The position numbers and the translations under genes are program-made. Positions 17,356 through 26,198 of a stretch of 64,000 bases of DNA are shown in pieces (the first letter of the stretch is position 1; each line of letters opens with the position of its first letter). Location of the stretch: positions 1 through 64,000 of the forward strand of contig NZ_SOMN01000004.1 in NCBI RefSeq assembly GCF_004564235.1, given 5' to 3'. The notes under the pieces are model-generated. The model made no database searches. It was not told the origin of the DNA and saw only the letters and a program-made list of their open reading frames with translations. The DNA comes from Cohnella luojiensis. Lineage in GTDB: Bacteria; Bacillota; Bacilli; Paenibacillales; Paenibacillaceae.

Positions 17356-18708
17356 TTACTTGCTAAGCAGTTCTTCGACTTTCTTCTGTGCGGCGTCAAG
17401 AGCTTCTTGGGCGGTTGATTTCCCGAACTTCGCTTTATCTAGTTCTTCTCCAACGGCCCCCGTGAATTCTCCCCACATCTCCGGTTTCGGACCAACTGGC
17501 GGCAGCACAAGAGAATCAAGTGCTTCCGTGACGATTTTCTTCGATTCCGGAGGCGTTTGTTTGTAATAGGCTTCCATAACCGCGTCGTCGGCGACGGCCG
17601 GCACGCTCCAGCCCGCTTCGATCCGTTTGCTGACAGCGGCAGGATCGCTCGTGTAGAATTTCAGGAATCTCCATACCGCATCGGCGTGTTTCGTTGTTTT
17701 GGAAGCGGTGAGACCGTCCGCGAAGAAATGATGGGCTTTCTGCGTATTGCCCGGCTCGAGCGCGATATCCCATTTGAACGGCGCGTCTTTGAATCTCCCG
17801 AAGTTCCAGATCCCAAAGCGAACCATTGCTATTTTACCTGCGACGAACGCATTCAAGTCCGCATCAGGCTGGTTAAACGTATCGTCGTTCAGCGCAGGGG
17901 ATACTTTGTATTTGCTTGCCTTGTCGATCATCCATTGAAGCGCTTCCACGTTGGCCGGACTGTTGATCGTCGGCTTGCCGCCCGCATCCCACACGCCGCC
18001 GCCGTTTTGCCCGATCGTTTTGTAAAATTCATAGAACTGTATCGGAGCGTAAGTGCCCCATACGCCAGCCTTGGCATCGGTAAGTTTCTGCGCGGCTTCC
18101 AGTTCTTCCTTCCAGGTCCAGGAAGCATCCGGGTAAGCCAAACCTTTAGCGTCGAACAAATCTTTGTTGTAATAGAGAACGACGTCCGAGAAGCTCTCCG
18201 TCACGCCCATTTGCTTGCCATTGTAATTAAACGCATCGTAAGCGAGTTTTTTGTAAATGCCCGGGTCGAACGACGCATCCGCTTCGATCGATGGGTTCAA
18301 ATCGAGCAATAGATCTTTCTCCGCGTATTTCCTGAAGTTCTCGTATCCCACTTCGAAAATGTCCGGAGCGCTGCCGCTGGCGAGCAATGTATTAAGCTTC
18401 GTCTCGTAATCGGCATAAGGAACGACCTCGACATCTACGGTGACGTCGGTGTTGGCAGCCTGGAACGCATCGACCATCGCCTTCATGGTTTCTTCCTGTC
18501 CGCCGTTTGGAGTATACATCAGCGCCTTAATCGTAACCGGTTCTTTAGAAGCCGATGGAGACTCCGACGGGGATGCCGATGCCGATTCCGACGGCGAGGA
18601 AGATGATGCGGGAGCGGAGCTTTCGGCATTATTTCCATTGTTCGAGCCGCATGCGCTCAAGAAGACCATGATTATAAGTAACATTGTAATTCCGCTTTTT
18701 TTCAACAT
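17356..18708 (-). CDS. Sugar-binding lipoprotein of the thu-like ABC importer
   Basis: A 450-residue extracellular lipoprotein (family 1 solute-binding protein). The signal peptide ends in the lipobox FLSAC, so it is lipidated at that Cys. A Ser/Glu/Pro-rich tether (about residues 27-60) precedes the binding fold, which starts VTIKALMYTPNGG. DIFEVGYENFRKYAEKDLLLDL is the typical first hinge region. The ATG at 18708 follows AAAGGAGAGG. Context suggests trehalose or another oligosaccharide. A 108-bp gap with a TTGACA element separates it from the LacI gene. Confidence 0.9.
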   Translation of the reverse strand: MLKKSGITMLLIIMVFLSACGSNNGNNAESSAPASSSSPSESASASPSESPSASKEPVTIKALMYTPNGGQEETMKAMVDAFQAANTDVTVDVEVVPYADYETKLNTLLASGSAPDIFEVGYENFRKYAEKDLLLDLNPSIEADASFDPGIYKKLAYDAFNYNGKQMGVTESFSDVVLYYNKDLFDAKGLAYPDASWTWKEELEAAQKLTDAKAGVWGTYAPIQFYEFYKTIGQNGGGVWDAGGKPTINSPANVEALQWMIDKASKYKVSPALNDDTFNQPDADLNAFVAGKIAMVRFGIWNFGRFKDAPFKWDIALEPGNTQKAHHFFADGLTASKTTKHADAVWRFLKFYTSDPAAVSKRIEAGWSVPAVADDAVMEAYYKQTPPESKKIVTEALDSLVLPPVGPKPEMWGEFTGAVGEELDKAKFGKSTAQEALDAAQKKVEELLSK

Positions 18709-18736
18709 TCTTAACCCTCTCCTTTTGAATGTTCGT

Positions 18737-18767
18737 GTTATGCAATTCCTATAAGGCCGTATGTCAA
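18737..18767 (-). promoter_or_regulatory. Possible sigma-A promoter before the solute-binding protein gene
   Basis: On the minus strand a perfect TTGACA (18762-18767) is followed after 17 to 19 bp by TGCATAAC, a weak -10 region. This would allow the transport genes to be transcribed independently of the LacI regulator gene. Confidence 0.35.
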
Positions 18768-18816
18768 ATCGCCATAGCTTCTTTGACCCGACCACCTCCC
18801 TTGCAGAAGCTTGGAT

Positions 18817-19866
18817 TTAAAGGATAGGATCGCTATTCATCGATAAATTTCGAACCGATTCCCGTTCGATGAGCTTCAGCGGCATGATTGCAGGCTCCGC
18901 AGGATGATCGCTGCTTCCATTCTCGATCGCCAATAATAATCGTTCCGCTGCCGCTATGCCTCTCGACACGGTGTCTTGCATAATCGTAGTAAGGGGCGGC
19001 GTACACATTCGCGCGATGGAAATATCATCGAACCCGATAACCGACACATGCTCGGGCACTTCCTTGCCCTCATCCCTTAATCCTTGCAACACCCCCATTG
19101 CCATCAAGTCGCTCGTGGCGAAAACGGCCGTAATTTCCGGATACTTCGTTACGATCAATCGCGCGGCTTCTTGCCCGTATTCGTAAGTGACCGAGTGCTC
19201 GAAAACATGGTCAGGGTGATAAAACAGCCCCGCTTCTTTCAATGCGCGTTTGTACCCGAGAAACCTTTTTTCCACGACCCCGTCTTTCCGAATCATACCC
19301 GTTACCAAAGCGATGTTCGTATGCCCGTTATCGATAAAGTGCTTTGTAGCCAAATACCCGCCGAGCTCGTCGTCAATCCCGACCACATGGAAGTGACTGT
19401 CGTAAACGTAGCTGTCGATCAGGACGATCGGCATCTTAGCCTTCTTTAAGTCCTCGTAAAAGCTTTCTTGATAAATTCCCATGATAATGGCGCCGTCGAG
19501 GTTCCTCTGCATAGAAGTATCGATGTAGCCTTCCCCTTTATCGACCCCCGAGAGAATCATATGATATCCAGACTGCCGAAGCCTCGCTTCGATTCCGCAG
19601 ATCAACTCCGAGTAAAAAGGGTTTTGCAGCAATAGCTGTTTTCGTTCTTCCGTCTGAGGAATAACGACCCCAATCAACTTCGATTTGTTGTTGGCAAGGC
19701 TTCGAGCGGAAAAATCGGGAATATAATTAAGCTCTTCCGCGGCGCGCCTCACCTTCAAGATCGTATCCGGCGAAACTTTACCCTCGCGTCCATTAAGCAC
19801 GTAGGAAACCGCTGCGGTAGATACACCCGCTCTTTCCGACACGTCCCGAATCGTAATGCGTTTCAT
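18817..19866 (-). CDS. LacI-family transcriptional regulator of the thu-like operon
   Basis: A 349-residue repressor. The N-terminal helix-turn-helix ITIRDVSERAGVSTAAVSYVLNG and hinge region YIPDFSARSLANNKSKLIGVVIP are canonical. A periplasmic-binding-protein-like effector domain follows (about 60-335, with GYKRAL, VFATSDLMAMGVLQGL and GFDDISIARMCTPPLTT). I chose the ATG at 19866, 6 nt from AGGTG; a GTG 11 codons upstream is the alternative. Two LacI-type operators lie just upstream, so it probably represses itself and the transport operon until the sugar binds. Confidence 0.9.
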   Translation of the reverse strand: MKRITIRDVSERAGVSTAAVSYVLNGREGKVSPDTILKVRRAAEELNYIPDFSARSLANNKSKLIGVVIPQTEERKQLLLQNPFYSELICGIEARLRQSGYHMILSGVDKGEGYIDTSMQRNLDGAIIMGIYQESFYEDLKKAKMPIVLIDSYVYDSHFHVVGIDDELGGYLATKHFIDNGHTNIALVTGMIRKDGVVEKRFLGYKRALKEAGLFYHPDHVFEHSVTYEYGQEAARLIVTKYPEITAVFATSDLMAMGVLQGLRDEGKEVPEHVSVIGFDDISIARMCTPPLTTIMQDTVSRGIAAAERLLLAIENGSSDHPAEPAIMPLKLIERESVRNLSMNSDPIL

Positions 19867-19903
19867 CATCGTCACCTGCTTCGAGTAGTTGTCGCTCACT
19901 TAA

Positions 19904-19915
19904 TTAAGCGTTTAA
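19904..19915. promoter_or_regulatory. LacI-family operator 1
   Basis: The 12-mer TTAAGCGTTTAA is a near-palindrome around a central CG step, as in LacI/CcpA-family operators. It lies 38 bp before the LacI start. Confidence 0.5.
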
Positions 19916-20000
19916 CCTTATGAGGTGATTATAAGACGGAAATAAAGCGATTACAAGAACATTATTTTAGTTTATTTAACATTTTTCTATTAATGTCCAT

Positions 20001-20012
20001 TTAACCGGTTAA
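20001..20012. promoter_or_regulatory. LacI-family operator 2 (perfect palindrome)
   Basis: TTAACCGGTTAA is a perfect 12-bp palindrome with the central CG and TTAA flanks also present in operator 1. The centres are 97 bp apart, which would allow two repressor dimers or a DNA loop. Confidence 0.55.
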
Positions 20013-20154
20013 CTATATGATTTGAATTTAAACCTAGTAAAATACCTCCCATCAACCGATAGAGGCTTCTTTCCCATCCTTATTGCACGCGAAACCGGGT
20101 GGGCGCATATCCTGCATTAATCGTCAAATGCCCATGGGCAGAGGAGGAACGAAG

Positions 20155-21189
20155 ATGCCGAAATTACGATCGACGGATGCGAAGCCGCTCTTGCGCAAAG
20201 CAACCGCTGATCCGAAAGCTAAGCTTTCATCACGCCAACCCGCACAAACTCAACCTAAAGCCGCATCAGGAAAAAATAAAAAAGAATCGGTTAAAGGGGA
20301 AGTCGTGCATTTACACCAGAGCGAGGAACAACCTTCTTACGCGACCCGACCGATCCCTTGGTGGGTTTTTCCGCAAGAACGCGAAGGAGGTCCGGGCGAA
20401 CCGGGCGAACCGGGCGAGCCGGGCGAACCAGGCGAACCTGACGACCCTGGTGGTTCCAGAGGCCTCTTCCCACCCGGACCTGGACCAGGACCATTCCCGC
20501 CACCGCCATTCCCCGGACCTGGACCCGGACCTGGACCCGGACCTGGACCTGGACCCGGACCTGGACCCGGACCTGGACCTGGACCTGGACCCGGACCTGG
20601 ACCCGGACCTGGACCCGGACCCGGACCCGGACCGTTCCCGCCGCCATACCCAGGGCCTGGACCGTTCCCGCCGCCATACCCAGGACCTGGACCGTTCCCG
20701 CCGCCATACCCGGGACCTGGACCGTTCCCGCCGCCATACCCGGGACCTGGACCGTTCCCGCCGCCATACCCGGGACCTGGACCGTTCCCGCCGCCATACC
20801 CAGGGCCCGGACCGTTCCCGCCGCCATACCCAGGGCCCGGACCGTTCCCGCCGCCTTACCCTGGACCGTTCCCGCCTGCGTATATTACCGTACGGATCAC
20901 CGGCGGTTTTGCTTTCCCTAGGGTCAACTATACGAATTATATTCCGTTCTATCCGGGAATCACGATTGCCCAAGCGTTGGCCTCTACCGGGTTAGTCGGC
21001 TTCGGACCGCGCGGCTTCATCCGCAACGTGGCCGGAATCCCGATCTTCGGAGCAACAGAGGTTCGCTTGCGGTATAACGGTCGCGTCATACCGCAGAGGC
21101 TGCTCTACGCTCCCGCACAACCTAGAAGTTTTATCAGCCTTGAGCTCTATTATTCCTTTACGGGGGGAGCCGTCCCCGTTCCTTTGTAA
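20155..21189 (+). CDS. Low-complexity GEP/GPGP/PFPPPYPGPG-repeat protein with a C-terminal globular domain
   Basis: A 344-residue protein. Residues 1-75 are basic and Lys/Ser/Ala rich with no signal peptide. A short collagen-like run of GEP triplets follows (about 78-95), then a long GPG dipeptide run and about eight copies of PFPPPYPGPG. The last 100 residues (from ITVRITGG) are non-repetitive, with PFYPGITIAQALASTGLVGFG, VRLRYNGRVIPQ and ISLELYY, which suggests a small beta-grasp-like domain. Proteins of this build without a signal peptide are often spore-surface components in Paenibacillaceae, but that is inference. AGAGGAGG precedes the ATG by 8 nt; earlier in-frame ATGs lack a ribosome site. 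It is divergent from the LacI gene. Confidence 0.7.
   Translation: MPKLRSTDAKPLLRKATADPKAKLSSRQPAQTQPKAASGKNKKESVKGEVVHLHQSEEQPSYATRPIPWWVFPQEREGGPGEPGEPGEPGEPGEPDDPGGSRGLFPPGPGPGPFPPPPFPGPGPGPGPGPGPGPGPGPGPGPGPGPGPGPGPGPGPGPGPFPPPYPGPGPFPPPYPGPGPFPPPYPGPGPFPPPYPGPGPFPPPYPGPGPFPPPYPGPGPFPPPYPGPGPFPPPYPGPFPPAYITVRITGGFAFPRVNYTNYIPFYPGITIAQALASTGLVGFGPRGFIRNVAGIPIFGATEVRLRYNGRVIPQRLLYAPAQPRSFISLELYYSFTGGAVPVPL
20515..20860 (+). repeat. In-frame tandem repeats (GPGP and 30-bp PFPPPYPGPG units)
   Basis: The left part (to about 20630) is a near-perfect 6- to 12-bp repeat encoding Gly-Pro. The right part is about eight 30-bp units encoding PFPPPYPGPG that differ only at the third codon position of Pro or Gly. 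Silent variation between units with strict reading-frame preservation indicates slippage or recombination expansion under coding constraint. Confidence 0.9.
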
Positions 21190-21194
21190 ACCGT

Positions 21195-21842
21195 TCAATT
21201 TTCATCCACTTCCCGTGCCACTTTGCGGCGGAATAGGAAAGGGATGGCCAAAGCAACCGCAAATACGCAGCCTGCGATCGCAATTTCCTTCCAGCTTCCC
21301 TTGGTAAGGCTTGCGCCTAGGAAGTTGTAAGCGAAAGTTCCCGGCAGCGTACCGATGATCGTTGCGGGCAGGAATGCCCGCAACGGTACACGCGCTACGC
21401 CTGCAGCATAGCTGACCAGATCGAACGGCACGAAAGGCGCGATGCGCAGCAGGAGAACCATCATGAATCCCCGTCTCTCCATCGCCCGCTCTATTTTCTC
21501 CAGTCTTGGATCACCTTTGCCGCGAAAGAATCCCCCGCCTATTTTCCTTGCGACGAGAAAGGATAACACCGCCCCCGTAACCGCGCCGATCAACGTATAC
21601 AGCATTCCGAACCACGTGCCGAATGCAAGCCCGCCTGCCATGGACAATACGGACGCCGGGAATAATATAAACGGTCGCGCGATATACATTGCGATATAAA
21701 GAACAGGCGCAATCCATCCGAACGAGAGCACCCAGTTACGGATCGATTCCGGATTTACCTTCAAATACTTATAGTCGATCCACAGCAATATCGCTACGAT
21801 AGCTGCTGCGGCCGCAATTTTCCAGACCGTTGAACGACGCAA
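21195..21842 (-). CDS. TVP38/TMEM64 (VTT/DedA-like) membrane protein
   Basis: A 215-residue integral membrane protein with about five hydrophobic segments. The VTT-domain signature is clear: RPFILFPASVLSMAGGLAFGTWFGMLYTLIGAVTGAVLSFLVAR, then RIAPFVPFDLVSYAAGVARVPLRAFLPATIIGTLPGTFAYNFLG. This family is thought to move lipids across the membrane (undecaprenyl phosphate or phosphatidylethanolamine), but the substrate for this branch is not known. The start is TTG, 9-10 nt after AAGGAAGGGG. It is convergent with the repeat protein, only 5 bp away, and no strong terminator is visible between them. Confidence 0.88.
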   Translation of the reverse strand: MRRSTVWKIAAAAAIVAILLWIDYKYLKVNPESIRNWVLSFGWIAPVLYIAMYIARPFILFPASVLSMAGGLAFGTWFGMLYTLIGAVTGAVLSFLVARKIGGGFFRGKGDPRLEKIERAMERRGFMMVLLLRIAPFVPFDLVSYAAGVARVPLRAFLPATIIGTLPGTFAYNFLGASLTKGSWKEIAIAGCVFAVALAIPFLFRRKVAREVDEN

Positions 21843-22076
21843 GCAGACAAGCCCCTTCCTTTGTTTTCCACACCTCGCCTAAGTATCATACAAGAACTTC
21901 GAAAGCATGACAAAAATACGAAGCTGCCCCCCCGTGAGACCACCTGTAAGGATTTACATATCTTCCAAGCGGGTTGTAAAATATTTGCTTCTCTCAACCC
22001 CGCATTTAGACTACACTGAAAGAAAGTCTTCAGGCTCGTCATGTAGAATAATGTCGTCGGAATAGGGTGAATCTTC

Positions 22077-22655
22077 ATGCCATCGAATTTGCTCCTGCTA
22101 ATCGGTACGAGCTTCCATACTCTTAATCAATCGCTGCAGGAAGATATATATAAGGAGTTTTACCAATTCCTCTATAAACCTATCCTCTATATGATCCATG
22201 ACCATTCCGCAACGGAAGACATTATTCAGGAAACGTTCTTGACCGCGCTAAGCAAAAGTCCGCCAGTCGAGAACGAGGAGCACATGAAAGCCTGGATCAA
22301 GGTAGTCGCCAGAAACTACACGATCAACCATCTCCGCAAAATTAAAAAATTCCGCAAAGACATAAGCTTGGATCTCGCATGGGACAACGGCCATTTAGGG
22401 GGCGCAACGGCTGCGGTATCCGTCGAACATGAGGTCGAAGTCAGGTCCATGGAAGAGCAAATATCCCGCCATCTCTTGGAGATGAAGCCGGAGCAGCGCA
22501 ATATCATCGAGCTCAAGTGGAAAAAAGGGCTTACTTACAAAGAAATCGCCCATGAGATTCAAGATACGGAAGTCGCAGTTAAGCATAAGCTCCACAGAGC
22601 CCGAAGCTTTCTGAAAAGAAAACTATTCAAGGAGTGGGGGAGCCGGGATGAATAA
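22077..22655 (+). CDS. ECF-type RNA polymerase sigma factor
   Basis: A 192-residue sigma-70 family factor with only regions 2 and 4. Region 2 (about 25-95) includes HSATEDIIQETFLTAL and AWIKVVARNYTINHLRK. Region 4 (about 130-185) includes EQRNIIELKWKKGLTYKEIAHEIQDTEVAVKHKLHRARSFLK, a helix-turn-helix. AGGGTGA lies 6 nt before the ATG. The stop overlaps the start of the next gene by 8 bp, and that gene looks like its anti-sigma factor. A TGAAAG-N14-CGTC element upstream resembles an ECF promoter but its spacer is short, so autoregulation is only possible. Confidence 0.9.
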   Translation: MPSNLLLLIGTSFHTLNQSLQEDIYKEFYQFLYKPILYMIHDHSATEDIIQETFLTALSKSPPVENEEHMKAWIKVVARNYTINHLRKIKKFRKDISLDLAWDNGHLGGATAAVSVEHEVEVRSMEEQISRHLLEMKPEQRNIIELKWKKGLTYKEIAHEIQDTEVAVKHKLHRARSFLKRKLFKEWGSRDE

Positions 22656-23445
22656 TGCGCAATTCGACCAGCTGTTCGATGCCGCTTTTGAAGCCTCCTC
22701 CGAACAGCTCCAAACGCAATCTACCGTCGATCATAGAGCTTCGTGGCAACGGGTACAACAGAAGCTTCTCACGCTGCGCAGAAGAAAGAGCATGCGTTCG
22801 AAGCTAACGAAGCTAACCGCTATAGCGGCTTCGCTTCTTCTCGGTGCCGCTATCTTCGGCAATAATCCGGCAGCCCGGGCAATCGACCCTATATATGCTA
22901 CTCTGAAGGAGTATCCTTCAGGCGTTTTGGGCTTCTTCTTCGGGAGGAATGAAGATAAAGATGCCTCCGGAGCAAAGACCGCCCCTCCGCCCGCATTCGG
23001 CGAAGGTCTTGACATCGAGAAGATGAACGAATCGACCTATGTAGCTCATGTAAATGAAGCTCAAGCAAGCAATCTCCTGTCTTTCCCTGCGCCGGTATTT
23101 CGTTACATACCGACTCACTACACCTTTTACGAGGCGCAAATTTACTTTCAATACACCCAAGAGCAGAAAGCGGACGATGTCGCCTATCTTTTCGTAAACG
23201 AAAACGAGAAGTACATGCACGTGTCCCTGAAAAAGCTGGCATCCAATACGGGTATCGGAACCAGCAAGGTATCGGAAGGCGTCACCGTGAAGAAGATACA
23301 ATTAAGCGACGTGACCGCCATCCTTACGACCGCGACGAACGGCAGCAATTCCCTAGAGACGATAAGAGGCGATATACACATCAACATGAGCGGTATCGTT
23401 CCTAGCGACGAACTGATTCGCATGTATGAGGAAATGTACGAATAA
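22648..23445 (+). CDS. Membrane anti-sigma factor-like protein with DUF4367-type domain
   Basis: A 265-residue protein. The cytoplasmic N-terminus (1-50) contains a His and Trp motif region (VDHRASWQRVQQKLL) as in anti-sigma proteins. One transmembrane helix (about 55-72) is followed by an extracellular domain. From about 130 this resembles DUF4367: FRYIPTHYTFYEAQIYFQY, VAYLFVNENEKYMHVSLKK and a final IVPSDELIRMYEEMY. It overlaps the sigma gene by 8 bp, which supports a matched pair where the membrane protein holds the sigma factor until an envelope signal is sensed. No zinc-finger HxxxCxxC motif is present, so it is not a ZAS-type anti-sigma. Confidence 0.8.
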   Translation: MNNAQFDQLFDAAFEASSEQLQTQSTVDHRASWQRVQQKLLTLRRRKSMRSKLTKLTAIAASLLLGAAIFGNNPAARAIDPIYATLKEYPSGVLGFFFGRNEDKDASGAKTAPPPAFGEGLDIEKMNESTYVAHVNEAQASNLLSFPAPVFRYIPTHYTFYEAQIYFQYTQEQKADDVAYLFVNENEKYMHVSLKKLASNTGIGTSKVSEGVTVKKIQLSDVTAILTTATNGSNSLETIRGDIHINMSGIVPSDELIRMYEEMYE

Positions 23446-23487
23446 CGAGATAAAGGTTGGCCGGATTATTCCTGCCAACCTTTATTA

Positions 23488-23838
23488 TTATCTGGTAGTA
23501 AATATCAGATGAAACGGAATTCCCATCTTAACGTTTTTATAATTCGAAATTCTTCCGGTCACGATAATCTCGATCTTGTTGTTCGGTTTGAATCTATCCG
23601 CATCGTCTTTCAAATAGATAAACAGCGTCTTTAGATCCGAATCGTACCGATACAGAAACCGATTAGAGATTAATGTACCTCCATGGCTTCCGTCCAAAAT
23701 CAAGATGTTTCTCGTGTTTAGCGTGTGCCTGTTAATATCTTGGTGAAAAATAATAGAAACGAGCGTATCTACGGGCACATCGGTCGCATCTGGCTGGGGA
23801 TTGGTTTCCTTGATCCACTCGTCCCAATTCGCAACCAT
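23488..23838 (-). CDS. Small Big_5/SbsA-type Ig-like protein
   Basis: A 116-residue protein that is essentially one Ig-like domain of the SbsA/Big_5 type: NPQPDATDVPVDTLVSIIFHQDI, then NILIL, LKTLFIYL and IEIIVTGRISNY, matching strands of that fold. No signal peptide is seen. The start codon shares its A with the stop of the preceding gene (TAATG), so it is translated by coupling. A protein of this size probably works with the upstream secreted partner, but how it leaves the cell is unclear. The function is unknown. Confidence 0.7.
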   Translation of the reverse strand: MVANWDEWIKETNPQPDATDVPVDTLVSIIFHQDINRHTLNTRNILILDGSHGGTLISNRFLYRYDSDLKTLFIYLKDDADRFKPNNKIEIIVTGRISNYKNVKMGIPFHLIFTTR

Positions 23839-24326
23839 TATTGCCCCAATACCGCGTTGCTAAGTCGCTCGCCTTCCTCGTATGTCCCATTTTCGATGAC
23901 CCAATGAATGGTTCGCGCCCGATAATAATACCCGGCCGTCACGGATTTGTTTACCGAATTGTTATAGCGGATTAACTGATTACCGCCTGTCGTCGACCCT
24001 GAACCAATCGTCTCCCAAGCGGAGCCGTTCCATTTCTGCACGTAAAACGTAATTCCGATCGAATCGACTACCTGAACTGCCGAAGTTTCGGCTGTAATCG
24101 TGATGGAACCAGAGGTTGCGACAACCGAGTTCGTTCCGTTATCTAAATACAAGTGGCTTGGATTAAACGAGCTTTGCGTTTTCTCTTCGGGAGGAGGTGA
24201 AGTAAGCGCCAACGAATACGATTCCGCGGCGTTCGCCTTCCCTTCCGCATAGCCGAATGCCGCACCGACAACAAAGAGTAACGCCAACAATCCCAATGCC
24301 GCTTTTCCCGCAATACAATTCACCAT
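23838..24326 (-). CDS. Small secreted protein of unknown function
   Basis: A 162-residue exported protein. The signal peptide (MVNCIAGKAALG to GKANAAES) is followed by a beta-rich domain containing HLYLDNGTNSVVATSGSITITAETSA, VDSIGITFYVQKWNGSAWETIGSG and YYRARTIHWVIENGTYEEGERLSN. The pattern fits DUF6147-like proteins common in Paenibacillaceae, but I am unsure. The ATG at 24326 follows GGAAGGTGG by 6 nt; an ATG 29 codons upstream lacks one. It is the first gene of a two-gene operon with the Ig-like protein. Confidence 0.7.
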   Translation of the reverse strand: MVNCIAGKAALGLLALLFVVGAAFGYAEGKANAAESYSLALTSPPPEEKTQSSFNPSHLYLDNGTNSVVATSGSITITAETSAVQVVDSIGITFYVQKWNGSAWETIGSGSTTGGNQLIRYNNSVNKSVTAGYYYRARTIHWVIENGTYEEGERLSNAVLGQ

Positions 24327-24438
24327 AAATATCCACCTTCCTATTCTCATAGTTGTACAACCTATACACACCCGGGAATACAAAAAGTTGCTGCAAATTT
24401 CGACAATTTTCATATTTTTTTTCGTAATGCGACATAAG

Positions 24439-24476
24439 AAGGCTGCCCCATAGCTTTTCGACTTAGGGGCAGCCTT
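24439..24476. terminator. Terminator after araB
   Basis: A perfect 11-bp stem (24439-24449 with 24466-24476, arm AAGGCTGCCCC) and 16-nt loop between the araB stop and the next minus-strand gene. The downstream sequence on the minus strand is only mildly T-rich. Confidence 0.7.
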
Positions 24477-24492
24477 TGCGTGTAATCATTTC

Positions 24493-26166
24493 TCAATGCG
24501 AAGCTTCGTCTTTCAACGCTTTTAATCGCTTCATGACATCGTTGGCGCCGCGCCCGAAGTAATCGTGCAGCGTGCTATATTCCCGATAAAGCTTTTCGTA
24601 GATCGCCACGTTCTCCGGAATCGGCTTAAACGTCTCTTCGCGAACGCGCGCCATCGCTTTAGCCGCATCCACGACGTTGTCGTAACCGCCTTTGGCGCTT
24701 CCCGCCGCTACCGCTCCGAACATGGCTGCGCCGATGGCCGGCGTTTGCTTGGAATCCGCTATCTTGATCTCGCGGTTCGTTACGTCAGCGTAAATCTGCA
24801 TGAGCAGGCGGTTGCGCTGAGGCAAGCCTCCGCATGCATACACTTCATCAACCGGCACTCCATTGTCGTGGAAGGCGTCGATGATCTTGCGCGTTCCGAA
24901 CGCCGTTGATTCCAGAAGCGTACGGTACACTTCCTCCGGCTTAGTCAACAGGCTGTAGCCAACGATAACGCCCGTCAGGTTCGTATCCACGAGCACGGAG
25001 CGATTGCCGTTCCACCAGTCGAGAGCGAGCAAGCCGGTTTCTCCGGGCTTGTAGGCCTCGGCGCGTTCGGTCAACCATTGATGGACGCCCAAGCCCTCCT
25101 TCTCGGCGGCTTCCTTCACGTACGCAGGAACCGCTTCCTCCACGAACCATTCGAAGATATCCCCTACGGCGGACTGACCGGCTTCATATCCCAGATATCC
25201 AGGAATGATCCCATCCTCCACGACTCCGCACATGCCTTCGACCTCTACTTCCTCCGTCCCAAGAAGCATATGGCAGATAGAAGTGCCCATGGCCATGACG
25301 AGTTTGCCCGGCGTAACGACTCCAACTGCGGGAACTGCCGCATGAGCGTCGACATTACCGACCGCGATAGCCGTCCCCGCGTTCAGACCGGTAAGCTCGG
25401 CCATTGCCGGAGTCAACTCGCCCGCCTTCGTTCCCAGCGCGACGATATCCCCTCGAAGCTTCGTCTCCGTCAGGTTTTCCAACCGAGGGTCCAACGCCTT
25501 GAAGAATTCCTTGCTTGGATAGCCGTCTTTCTTGTGCCATATCGACTTATACCCCGCCGTGCAGCTATTGCGCACGAAATTGCCGGTCAGCTGCGAGATG
25601 ACCCAATCCGTCGCTTCCGTAAACAGATCCGTCGCCTCGTAGACATCCGGCGCCTCGTTCACGATTTGCCATACCTTCGCGATCATCCACTCCGAAGAGA
25701 TTTTACCGCCATAACGCGGCAGGAACTTCTCGCCGCGCTCGGCGGCAATCGCGTTTAAGCGGTCCGCTTCGTCTTGGGCCGCATGATGCTTCCATAGCTT
25801 GACCCAGCCATGGGGATTATTCTTCCATTCCGGCTTGATGCACAGGGGAACGCCTTGCTCATCGATGGGCAACATCGTGCATGCGGTAAAGTCTATTCCT
25901 AATCCGATGACGTCGGAGGGACGGATGCCGGATTCTTTAAGAACTGCTGGAACGGAACGACGAAGCACTTCCAGGTAATCGTCCGGATGCTGTAAAGCCC
26001 AGTCATGCTCCAGTGCTTGACCCGAAGTCGGTAATGTTTCATCGATAACGCCGTGCGGGTAGGGCGTAACGTGGTCCGCGATCTCGTACCCGTTGGAAAG
26101 GTCAACAAGCACCGCTCGGCCGGATTGCGTGCCGTAATCGACGCCTATGGCATATTTCTTACTCAT
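24493..26166 (-). CDS. araB: Ribulokinase AraB
   Basis: A 557-residue cytoplasmic FGGY-family sugar kinase that phosphorylates L-ribulose to L-ribulose 5-phosphate. The N-terminus [19 protein letters not shown] is the FGGY phosphate-1 motif, and [25 protein letters not shown] and [14 protein letters not shown] are AraB signatures. The C-terminal ATP-binding block is [34 protein letters not shown]. The length is normal. AGGAGG is 6 nt before the ATG. It follows araD in the same operon, under AraR control. Confidence 0.95.
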   Translation of the reverse strand: MSKKYAIGVDYGTQSGRAVLVDLSNGYEIADHVTPYPHGVIDETLPTSGQALEHDWALQHPDDYLEVLRRSVPAVLKESGIRPSDVIGLGIDFTACTMLPIDEQGVPLCIKPEWKNNPHGWVKLWKHHAAQDEADRLNAIAAERGEKFLPRYGGKISSEWMIAKVWQIVNEAPDVYEATDLFTEATDWVISQLTGNFVRNSCTAGYKSIWHKKDGYPSKEFFKALDPRLENLTETKLRGDIVALGTKAGELTPAMAELTGLNAGTAIAVGNVDAHAAVPAVGVVTPGKLVMAMGTSICHMLLGTEEVEVEGMCGVVEDGIIPGYLGYEAGQSAVGDIFEWFVEEAVPAYVKEAAEKEGLGVHQWLTERAEAYKPGETGLLALDWWNGNRSVLVDTNLTGVIVGYSLLTKPEEVYRTLLESTAFGTRKIIDAFHDNGVPVDEVYACGGLPQRNRLLMQIYADVTNREIKIADSKQTPAIGAAMFGAVAAGSAKGGYDNVVDAAKAMARVREETFKPIPENVAIYEKLYREYSTLHDYFGRGANDVMKRLKALKDEASH

Positions 26167-26198
26167 GGTAAGCCTCCTAAAAGATGATGGGATGAATG

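Noticed and set aside
20099-20995. Long open frames in other frames of the GPGP-repeat gene
   Set aside because: They arise because a 6-/30-bp repeat avoids stop codons in all frames; only one frame has a ribosome site and a non-repetitive tail.
22015-22060. ECF-type autoregulatory promoter (TGAAAG...CGTC) before the sigma factor gene
   Set aside because: The spacer of about 14 nt is too short for the usual 16-17 nt, so it is mentioned only as a possibility.
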